The position numbers and the translations under genes are program-made. A stretch of 64,000 nt of DNA from Bacteroidales bacterium (GTDB taxonomy: Bacteria; Bacteroidota; Bacteroidia; Bacteroidales; VadinHA17), in contig JAGGWN010000123.1 in assembly GCA_021157415.1 (NCBI GenBank), forward strand, positions 20,006 to 84,005. The letters are read 5' to 3'. Below are positions 36,153 to 46,959 of the stretch, in pieces (position 1 is the stretch's first letter; each line of letters starts with the position of its first letter). The notes beneath the pieces are model-generated. The model made no database searches, was not told the origin of the DNA, and saw nothing but the letters and a program-made list of their open reading frames with translations.

Positions 36153-38576
36153 CTATTCTTTTTCCTTTTTGATACGCATTCCGTAAAATGATCTGTAGGC
36201 AAAGATCAGGCCGAAGACCAGCATCAAAGCCCCGATCACTACGGTCCAGTCAAATGTGCCGCTACTATGGGCATTCATCCGCATGTGAACAGCGATTTCC
36301 ACAGCCAGCAGACCAAACAAAGTAGAAAATTTAATAATCGGATTCATGGCTACGGAGGATGTGTCTTTGTAAGGATCTCCTACGGTATCTCCAATCACAG
36401 TAGATTCATGCAGGGGCGTTCCCTTTTCCCGGAGATCTACCTCAACAATCTTCTTGGCATTGTCCCAGGCTCCTCCCGCATTGGCCATATAAATGGCCTG
36501 AAAGAGACCGAAAACAGCCAGAGAGATCAGATAGGAAACAAAATAATTGGGATCAAAGAAAGCAAAAGCCAGTGTCAATGAAAAAATTACCGCAAAGATA
36601 TTCCACATTCCGTTCTGTGCATATTTGGTGCAGATCTTTACAACGGATTTCGAATCCTCTATGCTGGATTCCTGGAGATCCAGATTAATGCTCTTTTTGA
36701 TAAAAGCCGTGGCACGGTAAGCTCCTGTGGTAACAGCCTGCAGCGAAGCACCCGTAAACCAATAGATCACCAACCCCCCGGTAATAAACCCGAGGATAAC
36801 CTGTGGATCCAACAATTCAAGCTGCATAAGACCCCGTTTTTTCAACAATAGAATGATCGCAAAGATCATAGTGGTAGCTCCGATCACAGCCGTACCGATC
36901 AAAACGGGCTTGGCCGTTGCCTTGAATGTGTTCCCGGCCGAGTCGTTGGATTCGAGATAGTATTTTCCTTTCTCAAAATCAGGTTTGAAACCGAAATCTT
37001 CCTCAATTTCCTGTTCAATATTATCCAGTTTTTCTATCCGGGAAAGTTCGAATACCGACTGGGCATTATCTGTCACCGGTCCGAAACTGTCAACGGCAAT
37101 CGTCACAGGACCCATCCCCAGAAAACCGAAAGCCACCAGACCAAAAGCAAATACCGTGGGATATATCATAATCCCGTCCAGTCCGAGGGTACTGATAAAA
37201 TAAGCCAACGCCATCAGGATCACGATGGTAATTCCTTCCCAGAAGGCTGAGAAATTTCCGGCGACGAGTCCGGAAAGAATGGTCAGGGAGGCTCCTCCTT
37301 CACGTGAAGCGGTAACGATCTCTTTCACATGGCGCGAGTTGGTAGAAGTAAAGGCTTTGGTCAGTTCCGGAATCAGGGCAGCAGCCAATGTCCCTACACT
37401 AATGATCGTGGAAAGTTTCCACCACATTCCCGTCAGGACCAGTCCGTTGGCAAGCCGTATATCGCCCCCGAGCAGGAAATAACTTACCAGATAAGTACTG
37501 AGAATGGAGATAAAGGAAGTGATCCAGATCAGGGTAGTAAGCGGTGCTTCAAAGTTATAATCCTCTGCTTTCCCATACTTGGCTTTTCCGGCCATATCGT
37601 TGATCCAATAGGATAGAAGAGAGGTAATCACCATCATGATACGCATAACGAAAATCCATACGATCAGGGTAGCCTGAAAATCCGTGCCTACGACAGCCAG
37701 TACGATAAAGGAGATCAGGGCTACGCCGGTAACGCCATAGGTCTCAAAACCGTCGGCGGTAGGACCTACACTGTCACCGGCGTTATCACCGGTACAATCA
37801 GCGATCACTCCCGGGTTTCTCGGGTCATCTTCCGGCAGATTAAATACGATTTTCATCAGGTCGGCTCCGATATCGGCGATCTTGGTAAAGATTCCTCCCG
37901 CCACACGCAGGACACTGGCCCCCAGCGACTCACCGATTGCAAAACCTATAAAACAGGCTCCCGCACTGTCACGAGGGACAAACAGAAGTATAAAGATCAT
38001 CATAAACAACTCGACTGTCACCAGTAAAACCCCCACGCTCATCCCCGACCGCAACGGTATGGAAGTAACTTCCCAGGGATGTTTTTTCAAAGAAGCAAAT
38101 GATGTGCGGCTGTTGGCCAGGGTATTTATCCGGATGCCATACCAGGCAACTCCGTAGGAACCTAAAATACCTATGACGGTCCATAAAATGACCATAAGAA
38201 CCTTTGGAATAGGCATATGGCTCAAACCGAAGAAATAATAAAATATAGCTAAGGCTATGATCCCAAACAAAATCAACAGAAACTTACCTTGTTGCAACAA
38301 ATAGGTCTTGCATGTTTCATAGATAATGCCAGATACATGCAACATGGCCTTGTGAGCCGGGATCTTTTTGATCTTGGCATAGGTCCATATCCCGAAGACC
38401 CATCCGAAAATCACAAAGATCAGCCCGTAAAACAACAGGCTCCATCCGTCAACTCCCCCAAGTTTGGGGAATATACTCTCCCGCATGTTCGGAACATTCA
38501 GATCAGCCTCACTTGCCATTGATAAAAATGGGAAAAATAAAAAGAAAAGCAGGCCTGAGAAAACTTTCTTTTTCAT
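36153..38576 (-). CDS. hppA: Membrane-bound ion-translocating pyrophosphatase
   Basis: '[37 protein letters not shown]' type motif, '[12 protein letters not shown]', '[27 protein letters not shown]'. Confidence 0.96.
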   Translation of the reverse strand: [807 protein letters not shown]

Positions 38577-38814
38577 AATGATAAAATTTTAATTGTTCAT
38601 AACATAAAATTTCTGGTTCAAAATTATTCCCACAAATATAAATTTTCTGAGATACGAAACACCTTATATGTCTCATGAATTTAAAAAAAATTCTTTCTTA
38701 CAGAATCAGAGAGCGAAAATATTTATCATTATTGGTATAAAAAATATGATTGTTTCTTAATTTTCGTTAACTTAATCGCATGATAACCGAAAATAAAAAT
38801 CAAACAGAACAGAC

Positions 38815-40107
38815 ATGAAAAAACATATAATAATCCGCTCAATACTCCTTCTCAGTCTGTTATTCATTTTACAGCAGGCAATGTCATTCGGAAGAATCAT
38901 TTCTTTTTCTGAACAGGAGGACACAACCTCCTTTATTAAACTGGAGGGGAAGGTTGTGAATGCAGAAAACGAGAACCCCGTAATTTTTGCTTCCGTCTTT
39001 ATTGAAGGCACCCATATAGGAACGATAACAAATACAGAAGGACGTTTTATTTTAAAAGTTCCGTCCACCTATTTTGATCACAAAATAGGTTTCAGCAGTC
39101 TGGGTTACAAACAGAAATTCATGGCGGTATCTTCCATGAAAGACATAAGCAGAACCATACGTTTGCAACCGGATGTTATTCCTATTCCTGCCGTGATTGT
39201 ACGCAAGCTGGATCCGGTAAGCCTGATTAAAGAAGCTGAAAAAAGAATATCCGAAAATTATGGCAAACATCCGGCCATGATGACGGCTTTTTATCGTGAA
39301 ACGATAAGAAAAGGCACATCCAAATATCTTTCGGTAGGGGAAGCGGTACTGAATGTTTATAAAGCTCCTTACAGTAACAACCTGGATATGGACAGGGTGT
39401 CGGTTTATAAAGGCAGAAAAGCCATTTACGTTAAACGGGAAGATACACTGATGGTGAAGTTACAGGGAGGCCCTGTCACAGCCTTCTATCTGGATCTTGC
39501 AAAAAATCCGGGAGATATACTCTCCCAAGACGTATTTGATTATTACGATTATTCCATGGGAGGCCAGGTTAAAATTGACGGCCGAACAACCTATGTAATC
39601 CATTTCGATCAGAAAGATACCGTATCCATTCCGTTGTATCGCGGCACGCTGTATCTTGACACCGGCTCCCTGGCAATCGTACAGGCCGAATATGAGATCA
39701 GTCCCAAAAAAATTGACCAGGCTGCCAGGTATCTCATTTTGAAAAAACCCGCCCGCCTGCATGTGGATGTATTAAGTGCAGCTTACCTGGTAAAATACCG
39801 CCACCTGGACGGAAAGTGGGTCTTGAACTACATGCGCCTGGAAAATCATTTTCGAACCAAATGGACCAAAAAGTTGTTCCGTTCAAACTATACCATTCTC
39901 TCCGAGGCCGCAGTCACGGATATTGATTATGAAAACGTAAAAAAACCAAAATACCGGGAAAGCTTCAAGTGGAATAAAATCTTCACCGAGGAAGTAAGTG
40001 CTTTTGAAGATCCTGATTTCTGGGGCCCTAACAACGTTATTCAGCCTGAAGAATCCATACAGGCAGCGATTCAAAAAATCAGCCGCAAACTCAAAAAACA
40101 TGAATAG
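38815..40107 (+). CDS. Carboxypeptidase-like regulatory-domain secreted protein
   Basis: 'KLEGKVVNAENENPVIFASVFIEGTHIGTITNTEGRFILKVP'. Confidence 0.8.
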   Translation: MKKHIIIRSILLLSLLFILQQAMSFGRIISFSEQEDTTSFIKLEGKVVNAENENPVIFASVFIEGTHIGTITNTEGRFILKVPSTYFDHKIGFSSLGYKQKFMAVSSMKDISRTIRLQPDVIPIPAVIVRKLDPVSLIKEAEKRISENYGKHPAMMTAFYRETIRKGTSKYLSVGEAVLNVYKAPYSNNLDMDRVSVYKGRKAIYVKREDTLMVKLQGGPVTAFYLDLAKNPGDILSQDVFDYYDYSMGGQVKIDGRTTYVIHFDQKDTVSIPLYRGTLYLDTGSLAIVQAEYEISPKKIDQAARYLILKKPARLHVDVLSAAYLVKYRHLDGKWVLNYMRLENHFRTKWTKKLFRSNYTILSEAAVTDIDYENVKKPKYRESFKWNKIFTEEVSAFEDPDFWGPNNVIQPEESIQAAIQKISRKLKKHE

Positions 40108-40184
40108 AAAACAATCGCATAAGCATAAAATTTGTGCCTTTGCGATTTCTGTCTATTTATACATTTAATGCATATTTTCTCATC

Positions 40185-40262
40185 TTACCCCCCTTTTCAA
40201 CAGGGGTAATCACGATTTATTTAATGTTTTTTTCGTTTTACCCCTAATTTTTTATAGGGTAA
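40185..40262. promoter_or_regulatory. Pair of operator-like dyads TTACCC-N13-GGGTAA
   Basis: 40185-40209 and 40238-40262, identical 25-bp geometry, centres 53 bp apart. Confidence 0.7.
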
Positions 40263-40274
40263 TTAATATTTATA

Positions 40275-40282
40275 TACATTTG
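40275..40282 (+). promoter_or_regulatory. Candidate -7 box TACATTTG of the glutamine synthetase III promoter
   Basis: Matches TAnnTTTG 24 nt upstream of start codon; no clear -33 TTTG. Confidence 0.6.
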
Positions 40283-40305
40283 CTCCAAATTTTAAATATT
40301 ATATC

Positions 40306-42495
40306 ATGGCACAGTTCAGAACAATTGCATTTCAGGAAGTATTAAAGAGACAGCCTGTAAAAGTTTCGGCTCCTTCCAATGAGGTAACCGAATACTTCGG
40401 CTCCAGGGTTTTTGATCTGGTAAAGATGCAGAAATATCTTTCCAAAGAAGCTTATAAGAGTGTCAGGCAAGCCATCCGGGAAAGTACGCATATTGACCGG
40501 AAGATGGCCGATCAGGTAGCTGCCGGCATGAAAGACTGGGCCATTGACAATGGAGCCACACACTACACCCACTGGTTTCATCCCCTGACCGACGGCACAG
40601 CCGAAAAACATGACGGATTTATCGATTTCGGGGATTACGGTGTTGTGCAGAATTTCTCCGGTGAATTGCTGGTGCAGCAGGAACCTGATGCTTCCAGTTT
40701 CCCCAGCGGCGGCATACGCAACACCTTCGAAGCCCGGGGTTATACGGCCTGGGATGTTTCCTCTCCTGCCTTTCTGATAGGAACCACCCTTTGTATTCCG
40801 ACGGTTTTTGTCTCATACACCGGCGAAGCCCTGGATTATAAAGCTCCCTTGCTCCGTACCCTCAGCATCCTGGACAAAGCAGCTGTGGATGTCTGTCATT
40901 ATTTTGACAAAAATGTCAATAAGGTTTTTGCCACCCTGGGATGGGAACAGGAATATTTTCTGATTGACGATGCCTTTTTCAACGCCCGTCCCGACCTGAT
41001 CCTCACCGGAAGAACGCTGGTGGGACACCAGTCCTCCAAAGATCAGCAGCTGGACGACCATTATTTCAGCTCTATCCCTGAAAGGGTAAAAGCTTTTATG
41101 GAAGATTTTGAAATTGAGGCTTACAAACTGGGGATTCCCGTAAAAACACGTCACAATGAAGTAGCCCCTAACCAGTACGAATGCGCCCCCATCTTCGAAG
41201 AAGCAAACCTGGCCAATGATCATAACCAGATCATCATGGACCTGATGAAAAGAGTGGCACGCCATCATAACTTCAGGATCCTTTTCCATGAAAAGCCCTT
41301 TGCCGGCATCAATGGTTCCGGGAAGCACAACAACTGGTCCCTCGCTACAGACACGGGAGTCAACCTGTTATCGCCGGGGAAAAATCCTATGGGAAACTTG
41401 CAATTCCTGACTTTCCTGATAAATGTTATCAAAAGTGTGCATGATAACCAGGACATTTTGAGAGCTTCCATTCTTACTGCCGGCAACTCCCATCGCCTGG
41501 GTGCCAACGAAGCACCTCCCGCCATTCTCTCTATTTTCCTGGGCACAACCCTTTCAAAAATCCTGGTTGACCTCGAGCAAAATGTCCCCAACAACAAAAT
41601 GACACCGGAAGAAAAAACAGAACTGAAACTGGGTATTGGGAAAATACCGGAAATATTGCTGGACAACACCGACAGGAACAGAACATCTCCGTTTGCCTTT
41701 ACCGGAAACAGGTTTGAATTCCGTGCTGTCGGTTCCAGTGCCAACTGTGCCGCTTCGATGATTGTTCTGAACGGGGCCCTGGCTTATCAACTGAAAGCAT
41801 TCAAAAAAGAAGTGGATAGTCTGATCGAAAAACACAATCTTAAAAAGGATGAAGCCATTTTCAAGGTACTCAGAAAATATATTTCAGACTCAAAAAAGAT
41901 TCTTTTCGAGGGAGACAATTATAGTGCAGGGTGGAAAAAAGAAGCCGAAAAACGCGGGTTGAGCAACATCACCAGCGTACCTGAATCTCTGGCCAAGTAT
42001 CTGACTCCGCAGGCTAAGAAAGTGCTTATTGATAATGGAATCTTTGATGAACGGGAACTGGAAGGTCGTGTTGAAGTGGAGTATGAAAAATTCACCAAAA
42101 AGATTCAGATCGAAGCCCGTGTACTCGGAGATCTGGTTATCAACCACATCGTCCCTACAGCCGTACAATATCAGAACAAACTGATCGAAAATGTAAAAGG
42201 GTTGAAAGACCTTTTTACAGAAAAAGAATTTAAAGAACAGGCCAGTCACCGGCTCGGAATCATCAAGGATATCTCCAAACACGTTTCAATTATTAAAAGC
42301 AAGGTTACCGAAATGGTCAACGCCCGAAAAGTTGCCAATAAAATTGAAGATGAAGTGGAAAAAGCATTTGCGTATAACAAAACGGTAAGGCCTTATCTGG
42401 ATGAGATCCGGTATCATGTTGATAAACTTGAGCTGATCATAGACGACGAGCTGTGGCCTTTGCCGAAATACCGCGAAATACTATTTACCAGATAA
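40306..42495 (+). CDS. glnN: Glutamine synthetase type III
   Basis: 'TAEKHDGFIDFGDYGVVQNFSGELLVQQEPDASSFPSGG', 'INGSGKHNNWSL', about 730 aa. Confidence 0.96.
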   Translation: MAQFRTIAFQEVLKRQPVKVSAPSNEVTEYFGSRVFDLVKMQKYLSKEAYKSVRQAIRESTHIDRKMADQVAAGMKDWAIDNGATHYTHWFHPLTDGTAEKHDGFIDFGDYGVVQNFSGELLVQQEPDASSFPSGGIRNTFEARGYTAWDVSSPAFLIGTTLCIPTVFVSYTGEALDYKAPLLRTLSILDKAAVDVCHYFDKNVNKVFATLGWEQEYFLIDDAFFNARPDLILTGRTLVGHQSSKDQQLDDHYFSSIPERVKAFMEDFEIEAYKLGIPVKTRHNEVAPNQYECAPIFEEANLANDHNQIIMDLMKRVARHHNFRILFHEKPFAGINGSGKHNNWSLATDTGVNLLSPGKNPMGNLQFLTFLINVIKSVHDNQDILRASILTAGNSHRLGANEAPPAILSIFLGTTLSKILVDLEQNVPNNKMTPEEKTELKLGIGKIPEILLDNTDRNRTSPFAFTGNRFEFRAVGSSANCAASMIVLNGALAYQLKAFKKEVDSLIEKHNLKKDEAIFKVLRKYISDSKKILFEGDNYSAGWKKEAEKRGLSNITSVPESLAKYLTPQAKKVLIDNGIFDERELEGRVEVEYEKFTKKIQIEARVLGDLVINHIVPTAVQYQNKLIENVKGLKDLFTEKEFKEQASHRLGIIKDISKHVSIIKSKVTEMVNARKVANKIEDEVEKAFAYNKTVRPYLDEIRYHVDKLELIIDDELWPLPKYREILFTR

Positions 42496-42548
42496 AAAAT
42501 AACAGCCGGTAAGCACAGTCCGTAGCTGTTGGTTTTATGGTTAGTAAG

Positions 42549-42583
42549 AAAAGTTGTTCCGGAAATCCGGAACAACTTTTTTT
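42549..42583 (+). terminator. Intrinsic terminator
   Basis: AAAAGTTGTTCCGGA-aa-TCCGGAACAACTTTTTTT. Confidence 0.95.
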
Positions 42584-42630
42584 GCCCCGAAAAAATATTT
42601 ACATTTATAACCTCGTTGTAAGGCTATATT

Positions 42631-44622
42631 ATGAGAACTTTTGCTTTTATACTGATAACTCTTTTCCTCGGCCTCCCGGGAGTGTACGGGCAGAAAAAGA
42701 AAATGGCCAAAGCCGAAGAAGCTTTAAAAGCCGGAGAATATTATGATGCCATCGATTTATTCAAAGATGCGTATTCATCTATCAAAAACAAAGAGGTCAA
42801 AACCGAGGTAGTCTTCAAGATAGCAGAATGTTACAGGCTGATCGACGAACCTGACAAAGCCGAGCTCTGGTATAAAAAAGCCATCAGTAAAGGCTATCCC
42901 GATCCTACGGCAATTCTTTTTTATGCCCAGCAGTTGATGAAAAACGGAAAATATGAACAGGCCATCGAGGAATTTAATAAGTACAAGCAACTCGTCCCCA
43001 ATGATCCCCGCAGCAACGAAGGAATCAAGTCCTGTGATCAGGCCCTGAAATGGATGGATCAACCTACAGGGTATAGGATTGAGGAAATGCGTTTTTTTAA
43101 TTCACGTTTCAGTGATTATTCTCCGGCATACGCCCGTGATGACTATCAGGTGGTCTATTTTACTTCATCCCGTGACGAAGCTACCGGAAATAAAATCCAT
43201 GGCGCTACCGGACAAAACTTTTCAGATATTTTCATTTCCAAACGTGACAGGAAAGGGAAATGGAGCACGCCGGTCCCTTTGGAAGGGCCTGTCAATACCC
43301 CCTTTGAAGAAGGAACCCCTTCTCTCACTTCCGATTACAACACCATGTTCTTTACCCGTTGTGAAATGGATAAGCACCGGAAGCTGGGATGCCGGATTAT
43401 GGTTTCTAAAAAAAACGGGGAAGAATGGGGGAAACCCGAAGATCTGAAACTGGTGCCGGACAGTCTGACGGAGGCTCATCCTGCCATTTCTTCCGACGGT
43501 CTGACACTCTTTTTTGTCTCGGATAAACCCGGAGGTTTTGGGAAAAAAGACATCTGGAAAGTTACACGGGGAAGCGAAGGTGATGCATGGAGCGAACCGG
43601 AAAACCTGGGACCGGATATCAATACGGATGGAAATGAGATGTTTCCCTATGTCGATCATAACGGAACACTGTATTTTGCTTCTGACGGCTGGCCGGGGAT
43701 GGGTGGACTGGATATTTTCAGGGCCAAACAAAACGATAACGGCCGTTGGAAAGTGGAAAACCTGAAATATCCCATCAATTCCCCTGCCGATGATTTTGGT
43801 CTTATCCTGCAAGACAAGGAAATAAAAGGCTTTTTCTCCTCCTCACGCAAAGGAAGAACGCGGGATGATATCTATGCTTTTGTCCTGCCTCCCCTGAAGT
43901 TCAGTATTCTGGGGACAGTACGTAACCTGCAAACCGACGAGGTCATTCCTTATAGCCGAATCAAAATGATCGGTAGCGACGGAACCATCCTGCAGGATAG
44001 CACCAATGCAAAGGGAACCTTTCATTTTATGCTTAAACCCAATACCGACTATATCTTCATTGCTTCCAAAGAAGGCTATCTGAACGGAAAAAGCAAGGAA
44101 ACCACCAAAGGCCTGAAAAAAAGTTCGGAACTCAGAACCACCGTACAACTGGCCTCTATTGCCAAACCTATTGAGATTCCCAATATCTATTATGATTTCG
44201 GCAAATGGGATCTGCGACCTGAGTCCATGGTTGCCCTGGATCACCTGGTGGAAATCCTGAATGATAACCCCAATATCGTTATTGAACTGAGATCCCACAC
44301 CGACTCCAGGGCAACGGAAGCGTATAACCTGGATCTCTCTCAGAAACGAGCCCAGGCTGTCGTAGATTATCTTATCCGTAAAGGCATTGATCCGAAACGA
44401 TTAATCGCCAAAGGGTATGGAGAATCTATGCCTAAGGTGGTAGATAATAAACTGGCACAACAATATCCTTTTCTGAAAGAGGGAACCCTGCTGGATGATA
44501 AATTTATCAATGCGCTGTCGGACGTGAATCAGAAAGAGATATGCCACCAGATCAACCGTCGTACCGAATTCCAGGTGTTGCGTACGGATTTCCCGACACA
44601 GGAGAAAGCCAATAAAAAGTAG
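42631..44622 (+). CDS. TPR-PD40-CarboxypepD_reg-OmpA protein (PorE-like architecture)
   Basis: N-terminal TPRs, PD40 blades ('SDGLTLFFVSDKPGGFGKKDIW'), regulatory domain, OmpA 'IELRSHTDSRATEAYNLDLSQKRAQAVVDYLIRKGI'. Confidence 0.88.
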   Translation: MRTFAFILITLFLGLPGVYGQKKKMAKAEEALKAGEYYDAIDLFKDAYSSIKNKEVKTEVVFKIAECYRLIDEPDKAELWYKKAISKGYPDPTAILFYAQQLMKNGKYEQAIEEFNKYKQLVPNDPRSNEGIKSCDQALKWMDQPTGYRIEEMRFFNSRFSDYSPAYARDDYQVVYFTSSRDEATGNKIHGATGQNFSDIFISKRDRKGKWSTPVPLEGPVNTPFEEGTPSLTSDYNTMFFTRCEMDKHRKLGCRIMVSKKNGEEWGKPEDLKLVPDSLTEAHPAISSDGLTLFFVSDKPGGFGKKDIWKVTRGSEGDAWSEPENLGPDINTDGNEMFPYVDHNGTLYFASDGWPGMGGLDIFRAKQNDNGRWKVENLKYPINSPADDFGLILQDKEIKGFFSSSRKGRTRDDIYAFVLPPLKFSILGTVRNLQTDEVIPYSRIKMIGSDGTILQDSTNAKGTFHFMLKPNTDYIFIASKEGYLNGKSKETTKGLKKSSELRTTVQLASIAKPIEIPNIYYDFGKWDLRPESMVALDHLVEILNDNPNIVIELRSHTDSRATEAYNLDLSQKRAQAVVDYLIRKGIDPKRLIAKGYGESMPKVVDNKLAQQYPFLKEGTLLDDKFINALSDVNQKEICHQINRRTEFQVLRTDFPTQEKANKK

Positions 44623-44624
44623 TT

Positions 44625-45797
44625 ATGGGCGCTGATTCATCGAGATATGCCCGCCGGGGAGTGTCCTCGCAGAAAGAAGATGTGCATGCTGCTATACGAC
44701 AGGTGGATAAGGGCCTATCCCCCGGGGCTTTCTGCAAAATCATCCCGGATCTGCTGGCCGGAGATAAAGAATGGTGTACCATTATGCATGCCGACGGTGC
44801 CGGCACCAAATCGGTACTGGCTTATCTTTACTGGAGAGAAACCGGCGATCTTTCAGTATGGGAAGGGATTGCACAGGATGCTTTGGTGATGAACATCGAT
44901 GACTTACTGTGCGTGGGAGCCACAGACAACATCCTGGTATCTTCAACCATCGGTCGCAACAAGTCCCGGATCCCGGGAGAGGTGATCGCTACCCTTATCA
45001 ACGGAACGGAAAAATTTCTGACTTTCCTCCGCGAACAGGGAATACAGGCTTACTCCACCGGAGGTGAAACGGCAGATGTCGGAGATATTGTCAGAACCAT
45101 CATCGTTGACTCAACGGTCACTTCCCGCATGAAAAGAACAGAGGTGATCACCAACGACCGCATTGCCCCCGGGGATGTGATCGTAGGACTGGCTTCGTAC
45201 GGGCAGGCTTCCTACGAAAAAGAATACAACAGTGGCATCGGCAGCAACGGACTCACCTCGGCCCGTCATGATCTCTTCTTTCATGCTCTGGCAAAAAAAT
45301 ATCCCGAAGCCTGGGATCCTGCCATCCCCGAAAATCTTGTTTATTCCGGGAAATATGCCCTTACCGACCCTACCGAAGTGCAAGGCATGGATATGGGGAA
45401 ACTGGTTCTTTCCCCCACAAGGACTTACGCTCCGGTAATCCGCGAAATACTCGGACTTTTCCGGAAAGATATTCATGGAATGATCCATTGTACGGGAGGC
45501 GGACAAACAAAAATACTCCATTTCATTGATCGGTTGCACATCGTTAAAGAGAATCTGTTCCCGGTTCCGCCGGTGTTCAGATACATCCGGCAAAGCAGCG
45601 GAACAGACTGGAAAGAAATGTACCAGGTATTCAACATGGGTCACCGGATGGAGCTCTATGTTCCACCCATCCTGGCCAGGGAGATTATCCGCATCGCAGA
45701 CACCCGGCATATAGAAGCCCGGATCGTTGGACGAGTCGAAAAATCGGATCGTCGCCGATTGACACTGGTCACCGGAAACGGCACCTTCGAATACTAG
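44625..45797 (+). CDS. purM: Phosphoribosylformylglycinamidine cyclo-ligase
   Basis: 'MHADGAGTKSVLAYLY', 'YSTGGETADVGDIVRTI', 'MIHCTGGGQTKIL'. Confidence 0.9.
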   Translation: MGADSSRYARRGVSSQKEDVHAAIRQVDKGLSPGAFCKIIPDLLAGDKEWCTIMHADGAGTKSVLAYLYWRETGDLSVWEGIAQDALVMNIDDLLCVGATDNILVSSTIGRNKSRIPGEVIATLINGTEKFLTFLREQGIQAYSTGGETADVGDIVRTIIVDSTVTSRMKRTEVITNDRIAPGDVIVGLASYGQASYEKEYNSGIGSNGLTSARHDLFFHALAKKYPEAWDPAIPENLVYSGKYALTDPTEVQGMDMGKLVLSPTRTYAPVIREILGLFRKDIHGMIHCTGGGQTKILHFIDRLHIVKENLFPVPPVFRYIRQSSGTDWKEMYQVFNMGHRMELYVPPILAREIIRIADTRHIEARIVGRVEKSDRRRLTLVTGNGTFEY

Positions 45798-45873
45798 CTC
45801 CCTTTTGGCAGCAGTCCTGAAAAAACCCTGTTTATTTCTTACCTTTGTATCCTGAAAAAAGAAAGTCATCATT

Positions 45874-46959
45874 ATGAGTAAGAACCTGATTCTCGAAAAA
45901 CTGGAAGGTGTCAAAGAACGGTTTGATAACGTGTCAAGCGAACTGTCCGATCCGGCGGTCATGTCAGATATGAAGCGCTATATCCAACTAAACAAGGAAT
46001 ACAAGGAACTTGAGCCGATCATCAATGCCTATAAGGAATATAAGGAACTTTTAAGCAACATTGATACGGCCAAACAAATGTTGTCGGAAGAAAAAGATGA
46101 AGAGATGCGGGAGATGGCCCGGCAGGAACTGGACGAATGGCAGTCGAAAACAGAACCTCTCGAAGAAAAAATAAAATTACTGCTGGTCCCGGTGGATCCG
46201 CAGGATAAAAAAGATGCAATTGTTGAAATACGTGCCGGTACAGGCGGGGACGAAGCCAGTATTTTCGCAGGCGATCTGTTTCGCATGTATTCGAAGTTTG
46301 CCGAAAACAAAGGCTGGAAAATTGAGATTAACCGTTTCACGGAGGGTACCTCCGGAGGATATAAAGAGATTGTGTTCACACTCAGGGGAGACGGAGTATA
46401 TGGAATTATGAAATACGAATCAGGCGTGCACCGTGTACAGCGGGTACCTCAGACTGAGACGCAGGGTAGGGTGCATACCTCTGCTGCCACGGTAGCAGTA
46501 TTGCCCGAAGCCGACGATTTTGACATAGAGATCAAACCGGAAGATGTCCGGAAAGACACTTACTGTTCTTCGGGACCCGGCGGACAATCGGTCAATACTA
46601 CCTATTCTGCCATACGCCTTACTCACGTCCCTACCGGTATCGTTGTGACCTGCCAGGATGAAAAATCCCAGCTGAAGAACCTGGATAAAGCCATGTCCGA
46701 GTTGCGTACCCGTTTGTACAACCTGGAGTATCAGAAATATCTGGACGAGATCGCGTCCAAAAGAAGAACGATGGTCTCCACCGGCGACCGCTCAGCGAAG
46801 ATCCGTACCTACAATTACCCACAAGGGCGGGTGACCGACCACAGGATCAACCTTACATTATATAACCTGCAATCTGTCCTGAACGGAGATATCCAGGAAC
46901 TGATCGACAAACTGCAAATGGCAGAAAATGCAGAGAGACTGAAAGAAAATGAAATATAA
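45874..46959 (+). CDS. prfA: Peptide chain release factor 1
   Basis: '[22 protein letters not shown]', '[20 protein letters not shown]'. Confidence 0.96.
   Translation: MSKNLILEKLEGVKERFDNVSSELSDPAVMSDMKRYIQLNKEYKELEPIINAYKEYKELLSNIDTAKQMLSEEKDEEMREMARQELDEWQSKTEPLEEKIKLLLVPVDPQDKKDAIVEIRAGTGGDEASIFAGDLFRMYSKFAENKGWKIEINRFTEGTSGGYKEIVFTLRGDGVYGIMKYESGVHRVQRVPQTETQGRVHTSAATVAVLPEADDFDIEIKPEDVRKDTYCSSGPGGQSVNTTYSAIRLTHVPTGIVVTCQDEKSQLKNLDKAMSELRTRLYNLEYQKYLDEIASKRRTMVSTGDRSAKIRTYNYPQGRVTDHRINLTLYNLQSVLNGDIQELIDKLQMAENAERLKENEI

Noticed and set aside
45111-45962. 283-aa minus-strand ORF antisense to purM
   Set aside because: Lies opposite a confidently identified gene, no recognisable domain; typical shadow ORF. 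The same reasoning removes 55775-56701, 52070-52684, 24680-25294 and the many other antisense/overlapping ORFs in the track.
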